Below, piece by piece: positions 1 through 6,009 of a stretch of 27,644 bases of DNA; within the stretch, counting starts at the first letter, position 1; each line of letters begins with the position of its first letter. The notes under the pieces were generated by a model that was given only the letters and a program-made list of their open reading frames with translations, had not been told where the DNA came from and made no database searches. Source of the stretch: Lachnospiraceae bacterium UBA3692 (GTDB lineage: Bacteria; Bacillota; Clostridia; Lachnospirales; Lachnospiraceae); the NCBI GenBank assembly GCA_002372815.1, contig DFIR01000018.1, positions 1-27,644 on the forward strand, written 5' to 3'. The position numbers and the translations under genes are program-made.

Positions 1-2
1 TC

Positions 3-59
3 ATCGCGACCGTCGTCAGCATGATCGTCCTGCCGATCGCCTTCCCGTTCTTCCCGTAA
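3..59 (+). CDS. C-terminal end of a membrane protein, probable dicarboxylate/tartrate permease (partial)
   Basis: An open frame enters from the left edge and ends at TAA 57-59. Its last 18 residues are almost entirely hydrophobic (IATVVSMIVLPIAFPFFP), as at the end of a final transmembrane helix. It stops 57 bp before the start of ttdA and reads the same way, so it is probably the first visible member of the same operon. Tartrate dehydratase genes often sit beside a DASS/SLC13-type anion symporter, and this kind of hydrophobic C-terminus fits that family. That identity rests on context and a short tail only; any other polytopic transporter would fit equally well. Confidence 0.5.
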   Translation: MATVVSMIVLPIAFPFFP

Positions 60-116
60 AGAATGTCTCATACCAGAGCATTTTACCATAGTCTCACACC
101 AGGAAAGGAGATTCCC

Positions 117-1025
117 ATGTCCCACGAAGCACAGGTACAGAAACTGACAGATATCATGGCGCAGTTCGTCGGTTTTACCGGCATCAAGCTGCCGGACGAC
201 GTCATCGCCAAGCTCCATGAGCTCAGCGAGAAGGAAGACGAGCCCATGGCCCGCGTCATCTACGAGACCATGTTCCGCAACCAGGAGCTGGCCGTGAAGC
301 TGGGCCGTCCCTCCTGCCAGGACACCGGCGTCCTGCAGTTCTGGGTCAAGTGCGGCACCCAGTTCCCTTACATCGACGACCTCGAGGTCCTGCTGAAGAA
401 CGCCGTCATGCAGGCGACCGTCAACACGCCTCTGCGCCACAACTCCGTGCAGACCTTTGACGAGTACAACACCGGCAAAAACGTCGGCAAAGGCACGCCG
501 ACCGTCTGGTGGGACATCGTCCCCCACTGCGACACCTGCGAGATCTACACCTACATGGCCGGCGGCGGCTGCACGCTTCCCGGCAACGCCACGGTCCTGA
601 TGCCCGGCGAAGGCTACGAGGGCGTGACCAAGTTCGTCCTCGACAGGATGACCTCCTACGGCCTCAACGCATGTCCGCCCCTCCTGGTGGGCGTCGGCGT
701 CGGCACCTCCGTCGAGACGGCCGCTCTCAACTCCAAGAAGGCCCTGATGCGTCCCATCGGCTCCCACAATGACAACGCGAACGCCGCAAAGATGGAGCGA
801 CTCCTCGAAGACGGCATCAACGCGATCGGCCTCGGCCCCCAGGGCATGGGCGGCAAGTATTCCGTCATGGGCGTCAACATCGAGAACACGGCCCGCCATC
901 CTTCCGCCATCGGCGTCGCGGTCAACGTCGGCTGCTGGAGCCACAGGAGAGGGCACATCGTTTTTGACAAGGATCTCAACTTCACGGTGGATACCCACAC
1001 CGGTTTCGAGTACAAGGAAGCCTGA
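117..1025 (+). CDS. ttdA: L(+)-tartrate dehydratase / class I fumarase alpha subunit
   Basis: This is the catalytic Fe-S subunit of a two-subunit class I hydro-lyase, which would convert L-tartrate to oxaloacetate (or interconvert fumarate and malate) in the cytoplasm. The 302-residue product matches the length of E. coli TtdA (303). It carries the family signatures RPSCQDTG, YMAGGGCTLPG, LMPGEGYEGV, NACPPLLVGVG and VGCWSHRRG. C67, C186 and C273 are the expected [4Fe-4S] ligands. ATG 117 is chosen because AGGAAAGGAG (101-110) lies 6 nt upstream; an ATG at 63 in frame has no ribosome site and would add 18 atypical residues. ttdB follows after 42 bp. The wording of the motifs is closer to TtdA than to fumarase alpha as I recall them, and the neighbouring tartrate/malate dehydrogenase supports tartrate, but fumarase activity cannot be excluded. 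Confidence 0.85.
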   Translation: MSHEAQVQKLTDIMAQFVGFTGIKLPDDVIAKLHELSEKEDEPMARVIYETMFRNQELAVKLGRPSCQDTGVLQFWVKCGTQFPYIDDLEVLLKNAVMQATVNTPLRHNSVQTFDEYNTGKNVGKGTPTVWWDIVPHCDTCEIYTYMAGGGCTLPGNATVLMPGEGYEGVTKFVLDRMTSYGLNACPPLLVGVGVGTSVETAALNSKKALMRPIGSHNDNANAAKMERLLEDGINAIGLGPQGMGGKYSVMGVNIENTARHPSAIGVAVNVGCWSHRRGHIVFDKDLNFTVDTHTGFEYKEA

Positions 1026-1067
1026 GAATGAGCCGGTGCCCGGAGCACCCGGAAAGGAGGACATAAA

Positions 1068-1697
1068 ATGGCAGTAGAAATCAGAGACGGCAAGAAGATC
1101 CTGGTCACCCCTGTTTCCGCGGAGGATCTGAAGGATATCCATATCGGCGACATCATCTATCTCACAGGCGATCTCACCACCTGCCGCGACGTGGCGCACC
1201 GCCGCGTGGTGGAAGAGGGCAGGGAGATCCCCGTGGACGTCCGCGACGCGGCCATCCTGCACGCGGGTCCCATCATCCGCCCCCTGGGCGACGACAAGTA
1301 CGAGATGGTCTCCGTCGGCCCCACCACCTCCATGCGCATGGAGAAGTTCGAGTATGAATTCGTGAAGATCACCGGTGTCCGCGTCATCGTCGGCAAGGGC
1401 GGCATGAAGGAGAACACCGAGAGAGCCTGCAAGGACTTCGGCGCCATCCACTGCGTCTTCCCCGCTGGCAACGCCGTCGTCGCGGCCACCGAGGTCGAGG
1501 AGATCGTCGAGGCCCAGTGGAAGGACCTGGGCATGCCCGAGACCCTCTGGCACAGCCACGTCAAGGAGTTCGGTCCCCTCATCGTCTCCATCGATTCTTA
1601 CGGAAGAAACTATTTCGAAGAGAAGAAGGTGGAGTATAATAAGAAGAAAGATGAGCAGGTCGAACTGATCAGCAAGCAGGTCGGGTTCATCAAATGA
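1068..1697 (+). CDS. ttdB: L(+)-tartrate dehydratase / class I fumarase beta subunit
   Basis: This is the partner subunit of the hydro-lyase, completing the active site with TtdA. The 209-residue protein is close to E. coli TtdB (201). It shows the swivelling-domain signatures YLTGDLTTCRDVAHRR, EMVSVGPTTSMRME, VGKGGM, FPAGNAVVAAT, LGMPETLW and VKEFGPLIVSID, nearly word for word those of the TtdB/fumarase beta family. AAAGGAGG lies 8 nt before ATG 1068. It is the second cistron of the apparent operon. A 141-bp gap holding three hairpin repeats separates it from the dehydrogenase gene. The C-terminal 30 residues are lysine- and glutamate-rich, a common family feature. Substrate (tartrate or fumarate) is inferred from context. 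Confidence 0.86.
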   Translation: MAVEIRDGKKILVTPVSAEDLKDIHIGDIIYLTGDLTTCRDVAHRRVVEEGREIPVDVRDAAILHAGPIIRPLGDDKYEMVSVGPTTSMRMEKFEYEFVKITGVRVIVGKGGMKENTERACKDFGAIHCVFPAGNAVVAATEVEEIVEAQWKDLGMPETLWHSHVKEFGPLIVSIDSYGRNYFEEKKVEYNKKKDEQVELISKQVGFIK

Positions 1698-1704
1698 TTG
1701 CTGA

Positions 1705-1820
1705 GAGCGCGCAGGGGACGGTTCTCTGCGCGCTCTTTGATGCGGGGGAGCGCGCAGAGAACCGTCCCCTGCGCGCTCTTCGGCGCGGATGACCGCGCGG
1801 AGAACCGTCCCCTGCGCGCT
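1705..1820. repeat. Three GGGGACGGTTCT-type hairpin repeats between ttdB and dmlA
   Basis: Copy 1 (1705-1735) and copy 2 (1748-1778) are exact reverse complements over 31 bp and are separated by 12 bp, so the transcript could fold into one long hairpin. Each copy is itself a hairpin, GAGCGCGC and GCGCGCTC arms around the core AGGGGACGGTTCTCT. Copy 3 (about 1795-1820) is a slightly diverged version in the orientation of copy 2. No T-run follows, so this does not look like an intrinsic terminator; it could still affect message stability or polarity in the operon. Confidence 0.85.
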
Positions 1821-1838
1821 TTCAGAAAGGAGAGACAG

Positions 1839-2906
1839 ATGGAGACTTACAGGATCGCGGTGGTGGCAGGTGACGGGATCGGACCGGAGGTCATGGCGGA
1901 GTGCGTGAAGGTACTGAAGGCCGCCGCGGCGCTGGACGGCGGATTCGCGTTTGAGTTCACGGATTTTCCCTGGGGATGCGAGTATTATCTGAAGACCGGG
2001 AAGATGATGCCGGACGACGGCATCGAGACGCTCAGCGGGTACGACGCGATCCTGCTGGGGGCCGTCGGCTATCCGGGCGTGCCGGACAACATCTCCCTCC
2101 GGGACCTGCTGCTGCGGATAAGGCACGATTTCGACCAGTACGTGAACCTGCGGCCGGTGAAGCTCCTGAAGGGCGCTCCCTGCCCGCTCAAGGACGTGAA
2201 GCAGGAAGACATCAACATGACCTTCGTCCGCGAGAACACCGAGGGCGAGTACGCCGGCTCGGGCGCCTGGCTCTACAAGGGACAGCCGAACGAGGTGGTG
2301 ATTCAGAACGGTGTCTTCTCCCGCAAGGGGACGGAGCGCGTGATCCGCTACGCCTATGAACTGGCGAGAAAAGAGCACAAGACCCTCACCAGCATCAGCA
2401 AGGCCAACGCCCTGAACTACTCCATGGTCTTCTGGGACAGCGTTTTCAAGGAAGTCGGCGAGGAGTATCCGGACGTGGAGACCCACTCCTACCTCGTGGA
2501 CGCGGCGTCCATGTTCATGGTCAAGGACCCCGGGCGCTTCCAGATCGTGGTCACCTCCAACCTCTTCGGCGACATCCTGACGGATCTCGGCGCGGCCATC
2601 GCGGGCGGCATGGGCCTGGCGGCCGGCGCCAACCTGAATCCGGAGCGGAAGTTCCCGTCCATGTTCGAGCCCATCCACGGCTCGGCGCCGGACATCGCGG
2701 GCAGACAGATCGCCAACCCGCTGGCAGCCATCTGGTCGGCCTCCCAGCTCCTGGACTTCTTCGGCCATGAGGACTGGGGCGCCAGGATCCTGGAGGTCAT
2801 GGAGGACATGCTCGTCAACCACCGCGAGGCACTCACCCCCGACCAGGGCGGCACCGCCTCCACCGCGGAATGCGGGGACATGTTCGTGAAGCTGCTGCAA
2901 GGATGA
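1839..2906 (+). CDS. dmlA: D-malate / tartrate dehydrogenase (decarboxylating), isocitrate/isopropylmalate dehydrogenase family
   Basis: This is an NAD-dependent beta-decarboxylating dehydrogenase that would oxidise D-malate, or tartrate isomers, using Mn/Mg. The 355-residue product opens with the fold signature YRIAVVAGDGIGPEV. It carries CEYY..GKMMPDD, FDQYVNLRPVKLL, RENTEGEY and ANLNPERKFPSMFEPIHGS, which resemble E. coli DmlA and TtuC-type tartrate dehydrogenases more than LeuB or Icd. K188 (in SISKANAL) is the likely catalytic lysine; D221, D245 and D249 (GDILTDLG) are the likely metal ligands. HGSAPDIAGRQIANPLA is of the NAD-preferring type. ATG 1839 follows AGAAAGGAGAG; the frame stays open upstream to about 1698, but only through the hairpin repeats. 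Together with ttdAB it suggests tartrate or malate breakdown. D-malate versus tartrate specificity cannot be settled from sequence. Confidence 0.8.
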   Translation: METYRIAVVAGDGIGPEVMAECVKVLKAAAALDGGFAFEFTDFPWGCEYYLKTGKMMPDDGIETLSGYDAILLGAVGYPGVPDNISLRDLLLRIRHDFDQYVNLRPVKLLKGAPCPLKDVKQEDINMTFVRENTEGEYAGSGAWLYKGQPNEVVIQNGVFSRKGTERVIRYAYELARKEHKTLTSISKANALNYSMVFWDSVFKEVGEEYPDVETHSYLVDAASMFMVKDPGRFQIVVTSNLFGDILTDLGAAIAGGMGLAAGANLNPERKFPSMFEPIHGSAPDIAGRQIANPLAAIWSASQLLDFFGHEDWGARILEVMEDMLVNHREALTPDQGGTASTAECGDMFVKLLQG

Positions 2907-2911
2907 TCTCA

Positions 2912-3098
2912 CCTCACACAGGGGACGGTTCTGTCTGTGAGGCATACCAAAAAATAGCGGACCGCACAGGGGACTGTCCCCTGTGCGGCCCGCTATTTTA
3001 CTGACTTTTTTGCCTTTTTCCCCTGCCATTCACACACAGAACCGTCCCCTGTGTGTACGCCCTGTGTGAGTCCACACACAGAACCGTCCCCTGTGTGA
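2912..3098. repeat. Cluster of four GGGGACGGTTCT-family hairpin repeats
   Basis: The 311-bp gap between dmlA and the XRE gene is mostly this family. Copies are at 2912-2942 (CCTCACA/TGTGAGG arms), 2951-2999 (degenerate core inside a long palindrome), 3031-3056 and 3073-3098 (CACACA/TGTGTG arms). Arms differ between copies but remain self-complementary, while the core (AGAACCGTCCCCTG on one strand) is constant. No coding capacity is evident in the gap. The rest holds the promoter and leader of the downstream gene. Confidence 0.85.
2951..3011 (+). terminator. Strong hairpin, likely terminator of the ttd-dml operon
   Basis: The arms 2951-2973 and 2977-2999 pair over 23 bp with one mismatch (A/C) and a 3-nt loop (CTG). 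The right arm ends in TTTT and is soon followed by a T6 run at 3006-3011. An A-tract precedes the left arm, so it may act in both directions. It lies 45 bp after the dmlA stop codon. The core is a member of the local repeat family, which suggests that a repeat element serves as terminator here. Confidence 0.7.
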
Positions 3099-3118
3099 GT
3101 CCCTTGCGCGCATAATAC

Positions 3119-3147
3119 TTGACAAGAAGCAGTTAAAACCTTATAAT
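3119..3147 (+). promoter_or_regulatory. Consensus sigma-A promoter for the XRE-M1 peptidase operon
   Basis: TTGACA (3119-3124), 17 bp, TATAAT (3142-3147): both hexamers and the spacing are perfect matches to the housekeeping consensus. The predicted start of transcription is about 3154, giving a leader of about 64 nt before ATG 3218. Confidence 0.85.
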
Positions 3148-3160
3148 TCGCATAAGCGAA
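3147..3160. promoter_or_regulatory. 14-bp dyad at the transcription start, candidate operator
   Basis: TTCGC (3147-3151), ATAA, GCGAA (3156-3160) is a perfect inverted repeat that begins on the last base of the -10 box and covers the predicted +1. XRE-family repressors commonly bind such dyads on their own promoters, so autoregulation by the next gene is a reasonable inference; nothing in the sequence proves it. Confidence 0.45.
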
Positions 3161-3217
3161 AACATCATCGTAAAAAACTGAATAGTCATGCCGCAAGGCA
3201 GAGAAAGGGGTACGGAA

Positions 3218-3553
3218 ATGATCATCAGTGAACGTATCTTTAAACTGATGGAAGCACAGGGGATGTCGCAGAAGGAATTTTCACAGAGGACCGGGATCGC
3301 GCAGAGCAGTATCAGCGACTGGAAGAGGAAGAAGACGAATCCTTCCTCCGACAAGATCATGGCGATCTGCGAGGCGCTGAAGGTGTCGCCGTATGATATT
3401 CTGGGCGATGATCTGGACAGGCAGGACACGCAGGGCGACTACCTGATCGTGAACAAAGGAACCGATGAATATATGCTGCTGATGCGGTATAACGACCTCA
3501 GCCGCCGGGGGCGCGACCGTCTGATCGGCTACATGCAGGCGCTGTCCGAGTGA
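3218..3553 (+). CDS. XRE-family helix-turn-helix transcriptional regulator
   Basis: This is a 111-residue DNA-binding protein. Residues about 3-60 form a typical Cro/C1 HTH: MSQKEFSQRTGIAQSSISDW gives the helix-turn-helix, followed by KKTNPSSDKIMAICEALKVS and PYDILG. The C-terminal 50 residues (ending LSRRGRDRLIGYMQALSE) form a short helical tail with no recognised ligand domain. ATG 3218 follows GAAAGGGG about 8 nt upstream; an in-frame ATG at 3188 lacks a ribosome site. The stop codon overlaps the GTG start of the peptidase gene by 4 nt (GTGA, 3550-3553), so the two are translationally coupled. A consensus promoter with an overlapping dyad lies upstream, suggesting self-repression. The target genes are unknown. 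Confidence 0.85.
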   Translation: MIISERIFKLMEAQGMSQKEFSQRTGIAQSSISDWKRKKTNPSSDKIMAICEALKVSPYDILGDDLDRQDTQGDYLIVNKGTDEYMLLMRYNDLSRRGRDRLIGYMQALSE

Positions 3554-5469
3554 GCGGGCGGTATCGGGAGCCGGCCGGCTGGGAGCCGGCTGACCGGAAC
3601 CCGTATGCGCAGGGCAGGCGCAGGCGCGGCGGGGCCGGACTGGTCTTCGCTATGGTCGCCGCGATCTTCGCGATCGCGATCCTGATCATCGCGGTCTCGT
3701 TCCTGCTGATCCGGCAGGAGCAGGAGGCTTTTGCACCGTTTTCCGAGACATCCGGTAACGGAACCGGTCAGGGACAGTCATCGTCTTCCGGGCATGGACA
3801 GTCTTCTTCCGGCCAGGGGCAGCCCGGCTACGCGGACGTCGGGGCGGTCTTCGACAGCCTGACGGACAGCGGCGCGTCGGTGTGCCTTGACAGGGACGGA
3901 AGTGTGAGGGACCTTTCAGGGGCACTCGCCGAGGAAGAAGGAAGTGCCTACGCGATCGACGTTGTGCTGCATGCGCCGACGAAGGCGGAGAAAGAGTCGG
4001 CATTCACGATGCAGGACCTGCGGGAGATCGTGGCGTTCCGGAATGATTCTGCCGACGAATGGACGACTGTGTGCCTGCGGGATTATGCGCAGATGCATCT
4101 GGACCTGCTGCGGGCCTCCTACGGGCTGCCGCAGGGGGAGGACCCGTTCGACGAGATCGCGGATACGCGGTACGGGGAGATCGTGGACGGGCGGACCGGG
4201 GAAGCGGCGCAGATGCGCCGGGATCCGAAAGATGCCAGCGTGGTTTGGATCGACCTGGCGGAGCCGCTGCGGCCCGGGGAGCGGATGCAGCTGTATCTGA
4301 CGTATGCCTATCCGCTTTTTTCGGATGTGGACAGCGGTGTCAGGAACGTGTTCGGGTATTCGGACAACAGCAGCTGGTTCGCGAGCAACGGGAGCAAACC
4401 GGTGCTGACGGTCGGAAACTTCTACCCGATCCTGGCGATGTACGGCGAGGACGGATGGAATACGGCGCCGGGGTTCGACGACGGCGAGTGTTTCTGTTCG
4501 CCTGTGGCGACGTATGAGGCGGCCGTGGCCGCGCCGGACAGCTGGCTGGTGGTGACCACCGGCGAGGAGCGGCGCGTGGAGGAGGCTGCCGACGGCAGCA
4601 CGGGCGACGGCTCAGACGGCAGCGTTGCGGACGGGATCGACCCGGCGGCCATCTCCGACGGCTACACCTGCTGGCGGGCACAGGCGCGGAAGGTGCGGGA
4701 TTTTGCCCTGGTGGCGGGCGAAGGGCTCGTGCAGAAGTCGGAGACGCTGGACGATGGCGTCACGGTGACCGCGACTTACTATGAGAGCCATTCGGACAGG
4801 AATGCGGAGATCCTGCTGAAGAGCGGGGTCTATGCGGTGGAAGCTTTTACGGAGGCGTTCGGGCCGTATCCGTATGATACGCTGGACGTGGTGTGCTGTC
4901 CGCTGTTCGGGGGCGGCATGGAATATCCGCAGATCGTGTTCATTTCGGATGAGCTTGCTTCTTTTGCGGAGATGTTTGAGAATGACGCGGATGCGCTGAG
5001 CACCAGCTGCGCGACGGTGACGGCGCATGAGGTCGGCCACAACTGGTTCTACGGGACGATCGGCAACGATGAGTACCGGGAGGCGTGGCTGGACGAGTCG
5101 TTCGCGAGCTACTGCGAGCATGTCTACAGGATGTACCTGAGCGAAAACGGGCTCGGAGACACCTATTCCTGGGACGATGCGGAGGAAGAGGTCTGGAATC
5201 AGGCGTACGGACATGACAGGTACATCGATGTGCCTTACAATGAGATGCGCAGCTACCAGACGACGGTCTATCCGTACGGATGCTTCTTCCTGCTGCGGCT
5301 GCGCAGGGCGATGGGCGACGAGGCGTTCACAAGGATGATGCACACCTACTATGCGGAGAACATGTACCGCGTCGCGACGACGGAGGATTTCCTGAACGCG
5401 CTGCGGCCGGAGATCCTGCAGAACAGCGCCGCGCAGAGGCTGTGCGGGCAGTTCCTGTCGCAGTACTAG
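3550..5469 (+). CDS. Membrane-anchored M1-family zinc metallopeptidase
   Basis: This is a probable extracytoplasmic aminopeptidase of 639 residues. A basic N-terminus (RRRR at 23-26) precedes one transmembrane segment (about 30-54) and a Ser/Gly/Gln-rich linker (about 65-92), giving a type II anchored exodomain. The zinc motif is HEVGH at 493-497 with E516 exactly 18 residues later (HExxH-x18-E), typical of gluzincins. GGMEYP at 455-460 stands where M1 enzymes have GxMEN, so the usual final Asn is Tyr. Y574 or Y576 (VYPYG) is the likely transition-state tyrosine. The GTG start overlaps the regulator stop codon. A negatively charged loop rich in Asp, Gly and Ser (about 342-360) looks like an insertion. 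The metallopeptidase call is firm; aminopeptidase substrate and partners are unknown. Confidence 0.85.
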   Translation: MSGRYREPAGWEPADRNPYAQGRRRRGGAGLVFAMVAAIFAIAILIIAVSFLLIRQEQEAFAPFSETSGNGTGQGQSSSSGHGQSSSGQGQPGYADVGAVFDSLTDSGASVCLDRDGSVRDLSGALAEEEGSAYAIDVVLHAPTKAEKESAFTMQDLREIVAFRNDSADEWTTVCLRDYAQMHLDLLRASYGLPQGEDPFDEIADTRYGEIVDGRTGEAAQMRRDPKDASVVWIDLAEPLRPGERMQLYLTYAYPLFSDVDSGVRNVFGYSDNSSWFASNGSKPVLTVGNFYPILAMYGEDGWNTAPGFDDGECFCSPVATYEAAVAAPDSWLVVTTGEERRVEEAADGSTGDGSDGSVADGIDPAAISDGYTCWRAQARKVRDFALVAGEGLVQKSETLDDGVTVTATYYESHSDRNAEILLKSGVYAVEAFTEAFGPYPYDTLDVVCCPLFGGGMEYPQIVFISDELASFAEMFENDADALSTSCATVTAHEVGHNWFYGTIGNDEYREAWLDESFASYCEHVYRMYLSENGLGDTYSWDDAEEEVWNQAYGHDRYIDVPYNEMRSYQTTVYPYGCFFLLRLRRAMGDEAFTRMMHTYYAENMYRVATTEDFLNALRPEILQNSAAQRLCGQFLSQY

Positions 5470-5506
5470 AGACGCCGCGTAACAATCCTGACCGGAGGAA
5501 CATACC

Positions 5507-5935
5507 ATGCGAAGCAGCAGAGAATTGAAAGAGATCCGCGAGGCGATCAGCGCCTGCACCGAGACGCTCGACTACCTGGACAGGGCCCAGGACAGCCTGC
5601 AGGGTGCCGGCATGTGGGGGCTGGTCGATATCTTTGGCGGGAAGTTTTTTTCGACATATTTCAAGCATAATAAGATGCACGAGGCGCAGGCCAACATCGA
5701 GAGGGCCAAGCGGTCGCTGAAGCGCCTGAGCAAGGAGCTCGCGGACGTGCGGCAGTTCGAGCAGCTGCAGGTGCAGATGGGCGACCTGATCAGCATGGCG
5801 GACTACTTCTTCGACGGAACGATCGCGGATTTCCTGGTGCAGGCGCGGATCAGCAGCTCGAAGGAGCAGATCCGGCGCGCGCAGGAGCAGGTCTGGGACA
5901 TCCGGCAGGAGCTGTACAGGCTGGAGAAGGAGTAA
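5507..5935 (+). CDS. Small helical protein of unknown function
   Basis: This 142-residue protein has no signal peptide or membrane segment. It is almost wholly helical, with heptad-like stretches at about 1-30 and 60-100 and a charged C-terminal helix ending in RLEKE, so a coiled coil or helical bundle is likely. A central glycine motif (GAGMWGLVDIFGGKFFSTYF, about 33-52, followed by KHNKMHEAQ) breaks the helices. I recall similar WG..D..GGG....KH motifs in other Firmicute hypothetical proteins, but no function is known to me. GGAGGA lies 7 nt before ATG 5507. It follows the M1 peptidase by 37 bp on the same strand and is probably co-transcribed. Confidence 0.75.
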   Translation: MRSSRELKEIREAISACTETLDYLDRAQDSLQGAGMWGLVDIFGGKFFSTYFKHNKMHEAQANIERAKRSLKRLSKELADVRQFEQLQVQMGDLISMADYFFDGTIADFLVQARISSSKEQIRRAQEQVWDIRQELYRLEKE

Positions 5936-5938
5936 ATT

Positions 5939-5995
5939 CACGCAGGGGACGGTTCTCCCCGCGGTCTCATTTACGCAGGGGAAGGTCCCCCGCGG
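5939..5995. repeat. Two GGGGACGGTTCT-family repeats upstream of the AsnB-like gene
   Basis: The copy at 5939-5964 keeps the core (CAGGGGACGGTTCT) with CGC/GCG arms. A second, degenerate copy lies at 5974-5995 (CAGGGGAAGGTCCCCC). They fill the gap between the helical protein and the AsnB-like gene and end 4 bp before its GGAGG ribosome site. A further fragment (CTCACACAGGGGG) lies near 7566-7578 before pncB. Confidence 0.75.
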
Positions 5996-6009
5996 TTTTG
6001 GAGGTATAC

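Noticed and set aside
63..116. Upstream in-frame ATG for ttdA
   Set aside because: There is no ribosome site before it, whereas AGGAAAGGAG sits correctly before ATG 117, which gives the family length.
1698..1838. N-terminal extension of dmlA
   Set aside because: The open frame passes through three hairpin repeats. The fold signature starts right after ATG 1839, which has a good ribosome site.
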